Positions 11,685 through 21,679 are shown, counted from the stretch's first letter. The stretch: DNA of 64,000 nt from Agromyces luteolus (GCF_009729855.1 NZ_WODA01000025.1:186001-250000), one strand, 5' to 3'. The notes: generated by a model not told the origin, from the sequence alone. Made by a program: numbers and translations.

Positions 11685-12886
11685 CGCTCGCCTCCGTCGT
11701 ACAGCCCGAAGTAGCGGGCGGCCGTGTCCATGTCCTTGTCGCCGCGACCGGACAGGTTCACGAGGATCGTGGCGTCCCGGCCGAGTTCGGTGCCGAGCTC
11801 GATCGCGCCCGCGAGCGCGTGCGCCGACTCGATCGCGGGGATGATGCCCTCGGTGCGCGTCAGCAGCCGCAGCGCCTGCATCGCCGCGTCATCCGTCACG
11901 GCACGGTAGGTCGCCCGGCCGAGCGCGGCGAGCCAGGAGTGCTCGGGGCCGACGCCCGGGTAGTCGAGGCCCGCGGAGATCGAGTGCGACTCGATGGTCT
12001 GGCCGTCCTCGTCCTGCAGGAGGTAGCTGCGCGCGCCGTGCAGCACGCCCGGTCGGCCCTTGGAGATGGTCGCGGCGTGACGCGGCGTCTCGACGCCCTC
12101 GCCGCCGGCCTCGAAGCCGTAGAGCGCGACGTCGGCGTCGTCCAGGAACGCGTGGAAGATCCCGATCGCGTTCGACCCGCCGCCGACGCACGCGGCGACG
12201 GCGGTCGGCAGCGCACCCGTGAGGTCGAGCACCTGCTCGCGCGCCTCCTCGCCGATGATCTTCTGGAAGTCGCGCACCATCTCCGGGAACGGGTGCGGGC
12301 CCGCCACGGTGCCGAAGATGTAATTCGTCGTCTCGACGTTGGTGACCCAGTCGCGCATCGCGTCGTTGATGGCGTCCTTGAGCGTGCGCGATCCGGTCTT
12401 CACCGCGACGACCTCGGCGCCGAGCAGCCGCATGCGCGCGACGTTCAACGCCTGGCGCTCGGTGTCGACCTCGCCCATGTAGATCGTGCAGTCGAGCCCG
12501 AAGAGCGCGGCTGCGGTGGCGGTCGCGACGCCGTGCTGGCCGGCCCCGGTCTCGGCGATGACGCGCTGCTTGCCGATCCGCTTCGTCAGCAGCGCCTGGC
12601 CGAGCACGTTGTTGATCTTGTGCGAGCCGGTGTGGTTCAGGTCCTCGCGCTTGAGGATGACGCGGGCGCCGCCCGCGTGCTCGGCGAAGCGCGGCACCTC
12701 GGTGATGATCGACGGTCGCCCCGTGTAGGTGCGACCGAGGTCGGCGAGCTCGTCGCCGAACGCGGGGTCGAGCTTCGCGAGCGCGTACGCCTCGGAGAGC
12801 TCGTCGAGGGCCGCGACGAGGGATTCGGGCACGAAGCGACCGCCGAACTCGCCGAAGTAGGGACCGGTCTGGGCACGCAGGGCCAT
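11681..12886 (-). CDS. trpB: Tryptophan synthase beta chain
   Basis: PLP enzyme that condenses indole with serine to give tryptophan. It has 401 residues. The PLP lysine is Lys90 in [11 protein letters not shown]; the phosphate-binding GGGSNAIG and the conserved [10 protein letters not shown] are present. The ATG at 12886 is chosen over upstream starts because it begins the conserved N terminus ([15 protein letters not shown]) and overlaps the trpC stop by a few bases. It acts as a complex with TrpA, encoded directly downstream. Confidence 0.97.
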   Translation of the reverse strand: MALRAQTGPYFGEFGGRFVPESLVAALDELSEAYALAKLDPAFGDELADLGRTYTGRPSIITEVPRFAEHAGGARVILKREDLNHTGSHKINNVLGQALLTKRIGKQRVIAETGAGQHGVATATAAALFGLDCTIYMGEVDTERQALNVARMRLLGAEVVAVKTGSRTLKDAINDAMRDWVTNVETTNYIFGTVAGPHPFPEMVRDFQKIIGEEAREQVLDLTGALPTAVAACVGGGSNAIGIFHAFLDDADVALYGFEAGGEGVETPRHAATISKGRPGVLHGARSYLLQDEDGQTIESHSISAGLDYPGVGPEHSWLAALGRATYRAVTDDAAMQALRLLTRTEGIIPAIESAHALAGAIELGTELGRDATILVNLSGRGDKDMDTAARYFGLYDGGER

Positions 12887-12887
12887 G

Positions 12888-13658
12888 TCACACCGCCAGG
12901 AATGCAGAGAGGTTCGAGATGGGATCGCCCGTGACCAGCGCCTCGCCCACGAGCACCGCGTCGGCGCCCGCCGCGCGATAGTGCGCGACATCCGCCGCCG
13001 AGAGCACGGCCGACTCGGCGACCTTGATCGCCCCCTCGGGGAATCGGTCGACGATGCGGCCGAACAGGTCGCGGTCGAGCTCGAACGTGGTGAGGTCGCG
13101 GGCGTTGACGCCGATGAGCTTGGCGCCGATCCGCGCGGCGCGGTCGAGCTCCTCGGCGGAGTGCGTCTCGACGAGCGGCGTCATGCCGAGCTCGGTGATG
13201 AGCCCGTAGAGCTCGGCGAGGGTCGCGTCGTCGAGCGCGGCGACGATGAGGAGCACCATGTCGGCGCCCGCAGCGCGCGCCTCGAACACCTGGTAGGCCG
13301 TCGCGATGAAGTCCTTGCGGAGGATCGGGAGCGAGACCGCGGCGCGCACCGACTCGAGGTCGGCGAGCGAGCCGCCGAACTTCCGGCCCTCGGTGAGCAC
13401 GCTGATCGCGCTCGCGCCGCCGAGTTCGTACGTGCGGGCGAGTGCGGCGGGGTCGTCGATCGCGGCGAGCGACCCTCGCGAGGGGCTCGAGCGCTTGATC
13501 TCGGCGATGACCTTGACATGCGCGGCCGGAGCGAGCGCGGCCAGCGCGTCGAGTGCGTCGGGGCGCGCGAGGGCCGCGGCCTCGACCTCGGCCATCGGGC
13601 GGTCGACGCGACGCGCTTCGGCGTCGGCGACGGCGTTCGCGGTGAGCTCGGCGAGCAC
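12888..13658 (-). CDS. trpC: Indole-3-glycerol phosphate synthase
   Basis: Closes the indole ring of the tryptophan pathway. It is a 256-residue TIM barrel with [13 protein letters not shown] (catalytic and phosphate-contacting region), [23 protein letters not shown] and [10 protein letters not shown]. It is monofunctional, with no TrpF domain. The start is GTG. It lies between the 76-residue membrane protein and trpB, and the stop and start of trpC and trpB nearly coincide. No trpD or trpF is present in the window, so the phosphoribosyl steps are encoded elsewhere. Confidence 0.96.
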   Translation of the reverse strand: MLAELTANAVADAEARRVDRPMAEVEAAALARPDALDALAALAPAAHVKVIAEIKRSSPSRGSLAAIDDPAALARTYELGGASAISVLTEGRKFGGSLADLESVRAAVSLPILRKDFIATAYQVFEARAAGADMVLLIVAALDDATLAELYGLITELGMTPLVETHSAEELDRAARIGAKLIGVNARDLTTFELDRDLFGRIVDRFPEGAIKVAESAVLSAADVAHYRAAGADAVLVGEALVTGDPISNLSAFLAV

Positions 13659-13661
13659 GCG

Positions 13662-13892
13662 TCAGTGCGCCTTGGGCGCGACCTTGTCGCCGTCGACGCC
13701 GTAGCCGGCGCGGGCGAGCGCCCACCCGACCACCAGGCCGACGACGAGGAGCGCCGCCGACGCCCACACGAGCCACTGCACGTCGAAGAAGAAGGCGACC
13801 GTGCCGATGGTGAAGGCGAGCAGCATGATCACCACGGCCGTCCAGGCCGCGGGCGAGTGTCCGTGGCCGGGGTCAACGTGCTCAGTGCTCAT
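13662..13892 (-). CDS. Small membrane protein linked to trp genes (HGxxxxAW family)
   Basis: A 76-residue protein of unknown function. The N terminus MSTEHVDPGHGHSPAAW has the His-Gly...Ala-Trp signature of a small actinobacterial family that often sits beside trpC. Two hydrophobic helices follow (about 18-36 and 39-60) and the tail is short and charged. The start is firm: AAGGAG lies six bases before the ATG. The gene begins the unit with trpC, trpB and trpA. A TAGACT box that includes the stop codon of the upstream gene may be its promoter. Confidence 0.85.
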   Translation of the reverse strand: MSTEHVDPGHGHSPAAWTAVVIMLLAFTIGTVAFFFDVQWLVWASAALLVVGLVVGWALARAGYGVDGDKVAPKAH

Positions 13893-13921
13893 GGTGCTCC
13901 TTCTGTGCGGGGTCGGGGAAG

Positions 13922-13927
13922 AGTCTA
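13922..13927 (-). promoter_or_regulatory. Candidate -10 box overlapping a stop codon, ahead of the trpC unit
   Basis: TAGACT on the minus strand, whose first three bases are the TAG stop of the upstream Trp-associated membrane gene. It would start transcription about 20 bases before the 76-residue membrane protein and so drive trpC-trpB-trpA separately from trpE. No clear -35 was found. Confidence 0.4.
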
Positions 13928-14641
13928 GCGGGTGGGTCCGGCGCGCCCGTCGCCATCGGCCGGGCGATCGGGCTCGCCGCCGCCGGTCGGGTGGTCGGGC
14001 GCATCGTCGATGCGCGACGGTGCGGATGCCTCGGTCGGATCGTCGCCGCGACTGAGGTCGTCCCACGCATCGACGGCTCGGTCGGATGCCGGAACCGCCG
14101 TCGCGCCGTCCGCCGCCATGCGCACCCCTCCGCCGTACCGACGGGACGTGGGCCAGGCGCGGCCCGTGACGACGACCGCCAGGCCGGCGATCACGACGAC
14201 GACACCGCCGGCGACCGCGACGGCGGGCCACGGCGACGCGACCACGTCGGCGACGAGCTCGGCGGTCGACCCGGCGCCGGCGACGCCCGTGGCCTCGGCG
14301 ACCGCCGACGACACCGCGGCCACGGGATCGGCGATCGCGAGCGAGGCGGCGAGCACGACGCATCCGCCGAGCAGCGCCGCGAGCAGGCCGAGCACGATCC
14401 GGATCAGCGGGCCGGCGATCGTGAGCGCTCCGGCCAGCGCCAGCCCGGCCAGCGCGAGCGCGGAGAGCGCGGGCGATGCGGCCTGGCCGCCGACGTCGAG
14501 GGTCGCCGCCGAACCCGCGGCCGCGCCGTCGACGAGGGTCGCCGTGTACCAGGTCTGGCTCCACGCCAGGAGCGCCAGCCCGGATCCGATGAGGATGCCG
14601 AGGATCGCGACGAGCTTCACGCGTCGGGCGGTCACGCTCAC
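13925..14641 (-). CDS. Trp operon-associated membrane protein
   Basis: A 238-residue membrane protein of the actinobacterial Trp-operon-associated (Trp_oprn_chp) type, function unknown. It has hydrophobic helices at about 9-27, 60-78, 82-104 and 138-160 and a long hydrophilic, Asp/Pro-rich cytoplasmic tail from about 165. The motif SQTWY at 28-32, after the first helix, is typical of the family. The GTG start overlaps the trpE stop by four bases, so it is coupled to anthranilate synthase. A role in tryptophan supply or feedback is inferred from this context only. Confidence 0.82.
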   Translation of the reverse strand: MSVTARRVKLVAILGILIGSGLALLAWSQTWYTATLVDGAAAGSAATLDVGGQAASPALSALALAGLALAGALTIAGPLIRIVLGLLAALLGGCVVLAASLAIADPVAAVSSAVAEATGVAGAGSTAELVADVVASPWPAVAVAGGVVVVIAGLAVVVTGRAWPTSRRYGGGVRMAADGATAVPASDRAVDAWDDLSRGDDPTEASAPSRIDDAPDHPTGGGEPDRPADGDGRAGPTR

Positions 14642-16179
14642 CCCGCCCGCACGGGCCGCATGGCGTTCGCGACCGCGACCGCCCGCAGCGGCGCGGCGGC
14701 CTTGTTCACCGACTCCTGGTACTCCGACTCGGGGTTCGAGTCGGCCACGAGGCCGCCGCCCGCCTGCACGCGAGCGACGCCGCCGATGATGGTGGCCGTG
14801 CGGATCGCGATCGCGAGGTCGGCGTCGCCGCCGAAGCCGAAGTAGCCGACCACTCCCCCGTAGACGCCGCGCTGCGCGGGTTCGAGTTCGTCGATGATCT
14901 CGAGCGCGCGCGGCTTCGGCGCGCCGGAGAGCGTGCCGGCCGGGAACGTCGCCCGGAACACGTCGACCGCGTTCGCGTCGGGTGCGAGGTCGCCCTCGAC
15001 CGACGAGACGAGGTGCATGATGTGGCTGAACCGCTCGACGCGCATGAACTCGGTCACCTCGACCGTGCCCGCCGTGCACACCTTCGCGAGGTCGTTGCGC
15101 GCCAGGTCGACGAGCATGAGGTGCTCGGCCTGCTCCTTCGGGTCGGCGACCAGTTCGGCCTCGAGGTCGGCGTCGTCCTCCGGCGTCGCGCCGCGGGGCT
15201 TCGAGCCGGCGATCGGGTGCGTGTACACGCGGCCGTCCTCGACCTTCACGAGGGCCTCGGGCGAGGATCCGACGATCCAGTACGGCTCCCCCGCGACGTC
15301 CTCGAGGTGGAGCAGGTACATGTACGGGCTGGGGTTGAGGCTGCGCAGCACGCGGTACACGTCGATCGGGTGGGCCGTGGCATCCTGCTCGAAGCGCTGC
15401 GAGACGACCACCTGGAAGACGTCGCCCTCGCGGATGTACTCCTTCGACCGCTCGACCGCGGCGAGGAAGTCCGCCTTCTCGGTGCGGTACCGCGGTTCGG
15501 GGGCGCGCGAGAGGTCGATCTCGGCGAGGTGCGCCGCGGCCGGCTCCGCGAGCGCACCCTGCATGCGGTCGAGGCGCGCCTGCGCGTCGGCCCAGAGCTG
15601 CTCGGCGGGCTCGTCGCGGTCGTTGAGCACGGATGCCACGAGCTGCACGGTGCCCGTGCGGTGATCCATCACGACGAGCTCGGACACGAACGCGAACGCC
15701 TGGCCGGGCACGTCGAAGTCGGCCGGCGGCCGGTTCGGCAGGTGCTCGATCTGGCGGATCGCCTCCCAGCCGATGAAGCCGACGAGACCGCCCGTGAGGG
15801 GCGGCGCGCCCGGCACGTCCTCCGTCTGCCAGCGCGCGTACAGCGCCTCGAGCGCGGCGAGCGGCGCGAGGTCGGCGGATGCCTCGCCGAGTGCGCGCTC
15901 GCGCGACATGCCGTAGTCGAGCCACTCGACCCGTCCGTCGCGGTCGGTGAGCACGCCGTGCGACGCCGCCCCCACGAACGAGTACCGCGACCAGATGCCG
16001 CCCTGCTCGGCGGACTCGAGGAGGAAGGTGCCGGGCCGACCGCCCGTGAGCTTGCGGTAGATGCCGACGGGCGTCTCGCCGTCGGCGAAGAGCTCGCGCA
16101 CGACGGGCACGACGCTCCGGCCGGACAGCAACGCGGCGAAGTCGTCGAAGCGGGTCGTGGCGGTGCGGGCGGCCGTCAT
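14638..16179 (-). CDS. trpE: Anthranilate synthase component I
   Basis: Makes anthranilate from chorismate, the committed step of tryptophan synthesis, with ammonia from a TrpG subunit that is not in the window. It has 513 residues. The N-terminal domain has the tryptophan-feedback motif LLES (in [17 protein letters not shown]). The chorismate-binding domain has [26 protein letters not shown] and [17 protein letters not shown]-like blocks. GGAGGAG precedes the ATG. The start overlaps the hisI stop by four bases, linking a his and a trp segment into one transcript. Confidence 0.96.
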   Translation of the reverse strand: MTAARTATTRFDDFAALLSGRSVVPVVRELFADGETPVGIYRKLTGGRPGTFLLESAEQGGIWSRYSFVGAASHGVLTDRDGRVEWLDYGMSRERALGEASADLAPLAALEALYARWQTEDVPGAPPLTGGLVGFIGWEAIRQIEHLPNRPPADFDVPGQAFAFVSELVVMDHRTGTVQLVASVLNDRDEPAEQLWADAQARLDRMQGALAEPAAAHLAEIDLSRAPEPRYRTEKADFLAAVERSKEYIREGDVFQVVVSQRFEQDATAHPIDVYRVLRSLNPSPYMYLLHLEDVAGEPYWIVGSSPEALVKVEDGRVYTHPIAGSKPRGATPEDDADLEAELVADPKEQAEHLMLVDLARNDLAKVCTAGTVEVTEFMRVERFSHIMHLVSSVEGDLAPDANAVDVFRATFPAGTLSGAPKPRALEIIDELEPAQRGVYGGVVGYFGFGGDADLAIAIRTATIIGGVARVQAGGGLVADSNPESEYQESVNKAAAPLRAVAVANAMRPVRAG

Positions 16180-16604
16180 CGTGCTCCTCCGGCGGGCTGT
16201 TCGGGATCGGGGGCGCCGACGACGACCTGCAGCGGGTCGCCGTCGAAGCAGGTGCGCGTGCCGGTGTGGCAGGCGACGCCCACCTGCTCGACCTGCACGA
16301 GCAGCGTGTCGGCGTCGCAGTCGAGCGCCGCGGACCGGACGTACTGCGCGTGACCGGACGTGTCCCCCTTGCGCCAGTACTCCTGCCGGGATCGCGACCA
16401 GAACGTCACACGCCCCTCGCTGAGCGTGCGCCGCATGGCCTCGCGGTCCATCCAGCCGAGCATGAGCACCTCGCCGGTGTCCCACTGCTGGATGACGGCG
16501 GGCAGCAACCCGTCGGCGTTGAACGCGGCCCGGTCGACCGCGGTCGCGTCGGGCGCCCAGCCCTCGACGTCGCGCTCGAGCTCCTCGTCGTCGCGGTACG
16601 TCAT
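16176..16604 (-). CDS. hisI: Phosphoribosyl-AMP cyclohydrolase
   Basis: Third step of histidine synthesis: zinc- and magnesium-dependent opening of the adenine ring of PR-AMP. It has 142 residues, a monofunctional cyclohydrolase; the pyrophosphohydrolase HisE is a separate gene at 18259-18522. The metal ligands are in [12 protein letters not shown] and [28 protein letters not shown] is the conserved substrate loop. It overlaps hisF upstream and trpE downstream by four bases each. Confidence 0.96.
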   Translation of the reverse strand: MTYRDDEELERDVEGWAPDATAVDRAAFNADGLLPAVIQQWDTGEVLMLGWMDREAMRRTLSEGRVTFWSRSRQEYWRKGDTSGHAQYVRSAALDCDADTLLVQVEQVGVACHTGTRTCFDGDPLQVVVGAPDPEQPAGGAR

Positions 16605-17362
16605 CGCACGACCCTTCCGTCGGCGGCGAGGGCCCGCTTGACCTCGCCGATGGTGAGTTCGCCGTTGTGGAAGACGGATGCCGCGAGCACGGCGTCGGCT
16701 CCGGCCTCGATCGCGGGCGCGAAGTGCTCGAGCGCGCCCGCGCCGCCGGACGCGATCACGGGCACGCTCGAGAGCTCGTGCATGAGTCGCACGAGCTCGA
16801 GGTCGAAGCCCTGCTTGGTGCCGTCGGCGTCGATGGAGTTGACGAGGAGTTCGCCGGCTCCGAGCTCGATCGCCCGACGCGCCCAGTCGAGCGCGTCGAG
16901 CCTCGTCTCGGTGCGCCCGCCGTGCGTGGTCACGACGAAGCCGGACCCGGTGCGGTCGGAGCGCTTGACGTCGAGGGAGAGCACGCAGACCTGGGCGCCG
17001 AACCGGTCGGCGATCTCGGCGATGAGCTCGGGTCGCGCGATCGCCGCGCTGTTCACGCCGATCTTGTCGGCGCCGTGTCCGAGCAGGCGCGCGACGTCGT
17101 CCGGGGTGCGGACGCCGCCGCCGACCGTGAGCGGGATGAACACCTGCTCTGCCACGCGGCGCACCATGTCGAACGTCGTCGAACGGTCGTCGACCGTGGC
17201 CGTGACGTCGAGGAAGGTGAGCTCGTCCGCACCCTGCTCGGCGTAGCGGGCGGCGAGCTCGACCGGGTCGCCGGCATCACGGAGGTTCAGGAAGTTGACG
17301 CCCTTGACGACGCGGCCGCCCGCCACGTCGAGACAGGGGATCACGCGGACGGCGAGGGACAT
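16601..17362 (-). CDS. hisF: Imidazole glycerol phosphate synthase, cyclase subunit
   Basis: Cyclase half of IGP synthase, a TIM barrel of 253 residues. Catalytic Asp12 lies in [16 protein letters not shown] and the second Asp in [13 protein letters not shown]. Phosphate-binding glycines occur in VGGGVRTP and ASGGAGAL. The HisH glutaminase partner is not in the window. The start is ATG and the stop overlaps hisI. The gene lies 10 bases after the hisG stop on the same strand. Confidence 0.96.
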   Translation of the reverse strand: MSLAVRVIPCLDVAGGRVVKGVNFLNLRDAGDPVELAARYAEQGADELTFLDVTATVDDRSTTFDMVRRVAEQVFIPLTVGGGVRTPDDVARLLGHGADKIGVNSAAIARPELIAEIADRFGAQVCVLSLDVKRSDRTGSGFVVTTHGGRTETRLDALDWARRAIELGAGELLVNSIDADGTKQGFDLELVRLMHELSSVPVIASGGAGALEHFAPAIEAGADAVLAASVFHNGELTIGEVKRALAADGRVVR

Positions 17363-17372
17363 GCGTCGCCCC

Positions 17373-18212
17373 CTACAACCGCGCGGCGTGGATCGCGCTC
17401 ACGAGGATCGCGCGCGCACCCAGCTCGTACAGGGCGTCCATCACGTGGTTGGTCTCGACCCGCGGGATCATCACGCGGACCGCGACCCACTCGGGGTCGT
17501 GGAGCGGCGAGACCGTGGGCGACTCGAAGCCGGGCGCCGCCGCCGTCGCCGCCTCGAGCTTCTCGACCGGGACGTCGTAGTCGACGAGCACGTACTGCCG
17601 GGCGACCAGGACGCCCTGCAGTCGGCGCACGAGCGTCTGCGTGCCGGGCTTCTCCACGCCGGAGCCGATGAGCACCGCTTCGGAGTCGAGGATCACCGGG
17701 CCGAAGATGTCGAGGCCGGCCTTCCGGAGCGTCGAGCCCGTCGAGACGACGTCGGCGACGGCGTCGGCCACGCCGAGCCGCACCGCGGACTCGACCGCGC
17801 CGTCGAGCTTGACGAGCTTCGCCGTCACGCCGTGGCGGGCGAGGAAGTCCCCGACGAGGCCGGGATAGCTCGTCGCGACGCGCACGCCCTCGAGGTCGGC
17901 GAGCCCGGCGTAGGCGCCGGGCGGGCCGGCGAACCGGAACGTCGAGTCGCCGAACCCGAGCGGCGCGATCTCGGTCGCCTCGGAACCCGAGTCGAGCAGC
18001 AGGTCGCGGCCGGTGATGCCGACGTCGAGCGCGCCCGAGCCGACGTAGGTGGCGATGTCGCGGGGGCGGAGGTAGAAGAACTCGACCCCGTTGCGGGGGT
18101 CGGCGACCACGAGCTCGCGCGAGTCCCTGCGACCGGTGTACCCGGCTTCGTGGAGCATCTGCGCGGCGGTCTCGGAGAGCGAGCCCTTGTTGGGCACGGC
18201 GATTCGGAGCAT
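17373..18212 (-). CDS. hisG: ATP phosphoribosyltransferase, long form
   Basis: First and feedback-controlled step of histidine synthesis: couples ATP to PRPP. The ATG at 18212 begins the conserved N terminus [15 protein letters not shown] and gives 279 residues. An in-frame ATG at 18251 would add 13 residues and lies just after the hisE stop; it is less likely because those residues are not family-like. PRPP binding is seen in [13 protein letters not shown]. The C-terminal about 75 residues form the regulatory domain of the long form, so no HisZ is needed. Confidence 0.94.
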   Translation of the reverse strand: MLRIAVPNKGSLSETAAQMLHEAGYTGRRDSRELVVADPRNGVEFFYLRPRDIATYVGSGALDVGITGRDLLLDSGSEATEIAPLGFGDSTFRFAGPPGAYAGLADLEGVRVATSYPGLVGDFLARHGVTAKLVKLDGAVESAVRLGVADAVADVVSTGSTLRKAGLDIFGPVILDSEAVLIGSGVEKPGTQTLVRRLQGVLVARQYVLVDYDVPVEKLEAATAAAPGFESPTVSPLHDPEWVAVRVMIPRVETNHVMDALYELGARAILVSAIHAARL

Positions 18213-18258
18213 TCCCTGGCTTTCGTGTCGACGGAACTGATCTGCGGGCATGGCGTGA

Positions 18259-18522
18259 TCAGAGATGTCGGTACACGTCGGCGGGCTCGAGCCCCTTGGC
18301 CAGCATCAGCACCTGCAGGTGGTACAGGAGCTGGGAGATCTCCTCGGCCGTCTCGTCGTCGCCCTGGTACTCGGCGGCCATCCAGACCTCGGCCGCCTCC
18401 TCGACGATCTTCTTGCCGATGGCGTGCACGCCGGCGTCGAGCTGACGAACGGTGCCGCTGCCATCGGGGCGGGTGCGGGCCTTGTCCTGGAGCTCGACGA
18501 AGAGGTCGTCGAAGGTCTTCAC
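18259..18522 (-). CDS. hisE: Phosphoribosyl-ATP pyrophosphohydrolase
   Basis: Second step of histidine synthesis, hydrolysing PR-ATP to PR-AMP. It is 87 residues, all alpha-helical, with the metal-binding [15 protein letters not shown] and the partner helix [19 protein letters not shown]. The GTG start overlaps the rpe stop by four bases, yet a TAGTCT box ends exactly six bases before it, inside the last codons of rpe. The gene may therefore also be expressed from its own leaderless promoter. hisG follows closely. Confidence 0.95.
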   Translation of the reverse strand: MKTFDDLFVELQDKARTRPDGSGTVRQLDAGVHAIGKKIVEEAAEVWMAAEYQGDDETAEEISQLLYHLQVLMLAKGLEPADVYRHL

Positions 18523-19211
18523 CCGTCCAGACTAGCGGTGCGTCCCGTGTGCTCGTGGCGGTGTGACGCGACCGCGGCGCGGAGCTCGGCGATGCGCTCC
18601 TCGGGAACCCCGCGGAACACGGCCGACCCGGCGACGAACGTGTCGGCGCCCGCCTCCGCCGCGATCCCGATGGTGTCGACCGTGATGCCGCCGTCGACCT
18701 GCAGCCACACGTCGAGGCCCGCGGCGGCGACGGCGTCCGCGACCCGTCGGAGCTTCGCCATCGTCTCCGAGATGAAGGACTGCCCGCCGAACCCCGGTTC
18801 GACGGTCATGATGAGGACCTGGTCGAACTCGGGCAGGAGGTCGAGGTAGGGCGCGGCATCCGTCCCCGGCTTCAGGGCGATGCCCGCGCGCGCGCCGATC
18901 TGCCGCAGGTGCCGGGCGAGCGCGACGGGCTCGTTCACGGCCTCGGCGTGGAAGGTGACCGACGCGGCACCCGCCTCGGCGTAGCCGGGCGCCCAGCGGT
19001 CGGGGTCGTCGATCATCAGGTGCACGTCGAGCGGGATCGGGCTGACCTGCTGGAGCCGCTGCACCATGGGCAGGCCGAAGGTCAGGTTCGGCACGAAGTG
19101 GTTGTCCATGATGTCGACGTGCACGAGGTCGGCGGTGCCGATCCGTCCGAGTTCCCGCTCGAGGTTCGCGAAGTCGGCCGCGAGGATGCTCGGGTTGATG
19201 CGCGTCGCCAT
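18519..19211 (-). CDS. rpe: Ribulose-phosphate 3-epimerase
   Basis: Interconverts ribulose 5-phosphate and xylulose 5-phosphate in the pentose phosphate pathway. It is a 230-residue TIM barrel. [28 protein letters not shown] (metal-binding His/Asp), [20 protein letters not shown] and VDGGITVDT are all conserved. The ATG at 19211 is preferred over one at 19238 because it starts the conserved region. A TAGGGT box ends seven bases upstream, suggesting a leaderless transcript. It sits between rsmB and hisE. Confidence 0.95.
   Translation of the reverse strand: MATRINPSILAADFANLERELGRIGTADLVHVDIMDNHFVPNLTFGLPMVQRLQQVSPIPLDVHLMIDDPDRWAPGYAEAGAASVTFHAEAVNEPVALARHLRQIGARAGIALKPGTDAAPYLDLLPEFDQVLIMTVEPGFGGQSFISETMAKLRRVADAVAAAGLDVWLQVDGGITVDTIGIAAEAGADTFVAGSAVFRGVPEERIAELRAAVASHRHEHTGRTASLDG
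18529..18534 (-). promoter_or_regulatory. Candidate leaderless promoter of hisE inside rpe
   Basis: TAGTCT on the minus strand ends six bases before the hisE GTG, the same hexamer and spacing as at polA. It lies within the last codons of rpe, so it would allow hisE-hisG to be transcribed apart from rpe. Confidence 0.4.
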
Positions 19212-19218
19212 GTCCGCA

Positions 19219-19224
19219 ACCCTA
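19219..19224 (-). promoter_or_regulatory. rpe -10 box, probably leaderless
   Basis: TAGGGT on the minus strand lies seven bases before the rpe ATG, directly after the rsmB stop. It would start the rpe-hisE-hisG unit. Confidence 0.4.
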
Positions 19225-19242
19225 TCGGCGTCGGCCATGAGC

Positions 19243-20730
19243 TCAGCGCTTGCGCACGAGCGCGATGAACATCGCGTCGGTGCCGTGCCGGTGCGGCCAC
19301 AGCTGTACCGCGCGAGCGTCATCGACCAGGTCGAGCGGATGCTCCGCCAGCTCCTGCACGACGGCGGCCGTGTCGAGCGCCTCGGCCGCGTCGCCCCAGC
19401 GCGCGAGCGCGCGTCCGAGGGCGCCGTGCGTCTCCGCGGTGTGCGGCGAGCACGTGACGTAGGCGAGGACGCCGCCCGGCGCGAGCGCGGCGAACGCGGC
19501 ATCCGCCAGCTCGCCCTGCAGCGCGGTGAGCTCGGCGACGTCCGTCGGACGCTTCCGCCAGCGGGCCTCGGGTCGGCGGCGGAGCGCGCCGAGGCCCGTG
19601 CACGGCGCATCGAGCAGGATGCGATCGAACCCGCCCTCCGCACCCAGTGCCATCGGATCGATCTCGCGCCCGTCGCCCACATGGACCTCCACGTCGAGCG
19701 GGACGGGCGCGACGGCCTTCCGCACGAGCTCGGCACGTGCGGGCACGACCTCGTTCGCGACGAGCGACGCCCCGCCCGCGAGCGCCTCGGCCGCGAGCAG
19801 CGCGGTCTTGCCACCGGGCCCCGAGCAGAGGTCGAGCCAGCGCTCGCCGGGCCGCACCGGGGCGACCCGGCTCAGCGCGAGCGCCGCGAGCTGGGAGCCC
19901 TCGTCCTGCACGCGCACCCGGCCCGCGTTCGCGGCGACGAGGTCGAACGGCGCCTCGGCCGTCAGGCCCGTCGGCGAGTAGCGATCGGGCTCGCCGAGCT
20001 CGGCCGGGTCGGCCGCGAGGCCGGGAAGGGCGGCGAGGTTCACTCGCGGCGACGCGTTGTCGGCTTCGAGGAGCGCGACGAGCTCGTCGCCGCGGCCCTC
20101 GCGCTCGAGCGCGGCCCGCAGCGCGCGGATCACCCAGACGGGATGCGAGTGCACGGCGGCCAGCGCGGCATCCGCCGAACCGGCCTCCTCCGCGATCAGC
20201 TCGAGCCAGTCCGCCGGCTCGCGCCGCGAGACGGTGCGGAGCACGGCGTTCACGAAGCCGGCCGCCGACGGCGCGACGCGGCGCGCGAGCGCGACCGACT
20301 CGTTGACGGCCGCGTGCGTCGGCACGCGCGTGGCGAGCAGCTGGTGTGCGCCGAGCCGGAGCACGTCGAGCACCGGCGGGTCGATCGCGGCGACGTCGCG
20401 ACCCGCCGCGAGCGCGATGATCGCGTCGTAGCGGCCCAGGAGGCGGAGCGTGCCGTAGGTCAGCTCGGTCGCGAGCGCGGCATCCGCCGGGCTGAGCCTC
20501 GCCCGCTCGATCCGGGTCGGAAGCAGCAGGTTCGCGTAGGCGTCGGAGTCGCGGACGGCGGCGAGGACGTCGTACGCGACGAGCCGGGCCGGCGAGACCC
20601 GTTCGACCCGAGGGCGACCGCCGCGGCCGTCCGGACGGTTCGGCCGCCGCCCGGGGCGACCCGATCCGTCAGGTCGGCCGCCACCGTCCGAGCGCTCCGG
20701 CCGGCCGCTCCGCGGCGCGTCGTCGCTCAT
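19243..20730 (-). CDS. rsmB: 16S rRNA m5C967 methyltransferase, RsmB type
   Basis: SAM-dependent rRNA cytosine-5 methyltransferase. It has 495 residues. After an Arg/Gly/Pro-rich disordered N terminus (about 1-45) comes a NusB-like RNA-binding domain (VSPARLVAYDVL onward), then the Rossmann domain with WLDLCSGPGGKTALLAA, DAPCTGLGALRRRP (catalytic Cys motif) and TCSPHTAETHG. The canonical second catalytic motif TCS is present. The ATG overlaps the fmt stop by four bases, the usual fmt-rsmB pair. Confidence 0.94.
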   Translation of the reverse strand: MSDDAPRSGRPERSDGGGRPDGSGRPGRRPNRPDGRGGRPRVERVSPARLVAYDVLAAVRDSDAYANLLLPTRIERARLSPADAALATELTYGTLRLLGRYDAIIALAAGRDVAAIDPPVLDVLRLGAHQLLATRVPTHAAVNESVALARRVAPSAAGFVNAVLRTVSRREPADWLELIAEEAGSADAALAAVHSHPVWVIRALRAALEREGRGDELVALLEADNASPRVNLAALPGLAADPAELGEPDRYSPTGLTAEAPFDLVAANAGRVRVQDEGSQLAALALSRVAPVRPGERWLDLCSGPGGKTALLAAEALAGGASLVANEVVPARAELVRKAVAPVPLDVEVHVGDGREIDPMALGAEGGFDRILLDAPCTGLGALRRRPEARWRKRPTDVAELTALQGELADAAFAALAPGGVLAYVTCSPHTAETHGALGRALARWGDAAEALDTAAVVQELAEHPLDLVDDARAVQLWPHRHGTDAMFIALVRKR

Positions 20731-21662
20731 CGCGCGTCCGCCCGCTCGACGCCGAGGCCGCGCCACCAGTCTGCGGCGGCCATCGAGTTCCGCCCGGCCG
20801 GCTGGACGCGGCGCAGCTCCATGGCGCCGTCGGCCGTGCCCGCGAGGACGAGCTTGCGATCCAGGCGGAGTTCGCCAGGCTCGAGTCGCGGCACGTCGAC
20901 TCCGACCGAGGCGGGTCGAGCCTCGAGGACCTTCAGCCGGATGCCGCCGACCTCCGTGTGCGCACCGGGCTCGGGCGTCACCCCGCGGACGCGCGCGTCG
21001 ACCTCACCGGTCGACCGGGTCCAGTCGATGCGGCCGTCCTCGATGCCGAGCTTCGGTGCGAAGGTCGGCTCGCCGGATTGGGGGGTCGCGACCGCGGTCC
21101 CGGCCGCGATCGCGTCCACGACGCCGAGCACGAGTTCGGCCTCGGTCTCGGCCAGCGACTCGAGCGCCAGTCCGGCCGTCTCGCCCGGCGCGACGGGCCT
21201 CGTCCGGGACGCGTACACGTCGCCGGCGTCGAGCTCGGGCACGAGCCGGAAGACGCTCGCGCCGAGCTCGGCGTCGCCCGCGATGAGCGCGCGCTGCACG
21301 GGCGCCGCACCCCGCCACGCGGGCAGCGCGGAGAAGTGCAGGTTGATCCAGCCGTGCGGGGGCGTCGACAGCAGCGGCTCGCGGACGAGGCCCCCGTACG
21401 CCACCACCACGCCGAGGTCGGGACGGAGCGCCGCGATGCGCTCGGTCGCCTCGACGTCGAGGCGCACCGCGTCGATCACCGGGAGGCCGAGCCGCTCGGC
21501 GGCCTGCGCGACCGGCGACGGCGTGAGGACGCGCTTGCGGCCGAGCGGCGCGGGCGGCCTCGTGACGACGCCGACGACCTCGTGGCCGGATGCCGCGAGG
21601 CGCTCGAGGGTGGGCACGGCGACGGCGGGCGTTCCCGCGAACACGATCCGGAGGTGGGGCAC
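20727..21662 (-). CDS. fmt: Methionyl-tRNA formyltransferase
   Basis: Formylates initiator Met-tRNA so that translation can start. It has 311 residues. The N terminus is RIVFAGTPAVAVP. The catalytic region holds NLHFSALPAWRGAAPVQRA, an SLLP-like loop with the catalytic Asn and His, and the family's ELDAGDVYA. The C-terminal OB-like tRNA-binding domain follows. The GTG at 21662 is 17 bases from the priA stop. The start codon is not backed by a strong Shine-Dalgarno. Confidence 0.95.
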   Translation of the reverse strand: MPHLRIVFAGTPAVAVPTLERLAASGHEVVGVVTRPPAPLGRKRVLTPSPVAQAAERLGLPVIDAVRLDVEATERIAALRPDLGVVVAYGGLVREPLLSTPPHGWINLHFSALPAWRGAAPVQRALIAGDAELGASVFRLVPELDAGDVYASRTRPVAPGETAGLALESLAETEAELVLGVVDAIAAGTAVATPQSGEPTFAPKLGIEDGRIDWTRSTGEVDARVRGVTPEPGAHTEVGGIRLKVLEARPASVGVDVPRLEPGELRLDRKLVLAGTADGAMELRRVQPAGRNSMAAADWWRGLGVERADAR

Positions 21663-21679
21663 ACCCCATTGTCCCAGTG

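Noticed and set aside
13662-14564. A 300-codon open frame spanning the small trp-linked membrane gene
   Set aside because: Only the last 76 codons look like a real protein, with a strong ribosome site; the rest is an Arg-rich frame shadowing the Trp-associated membrane gene.
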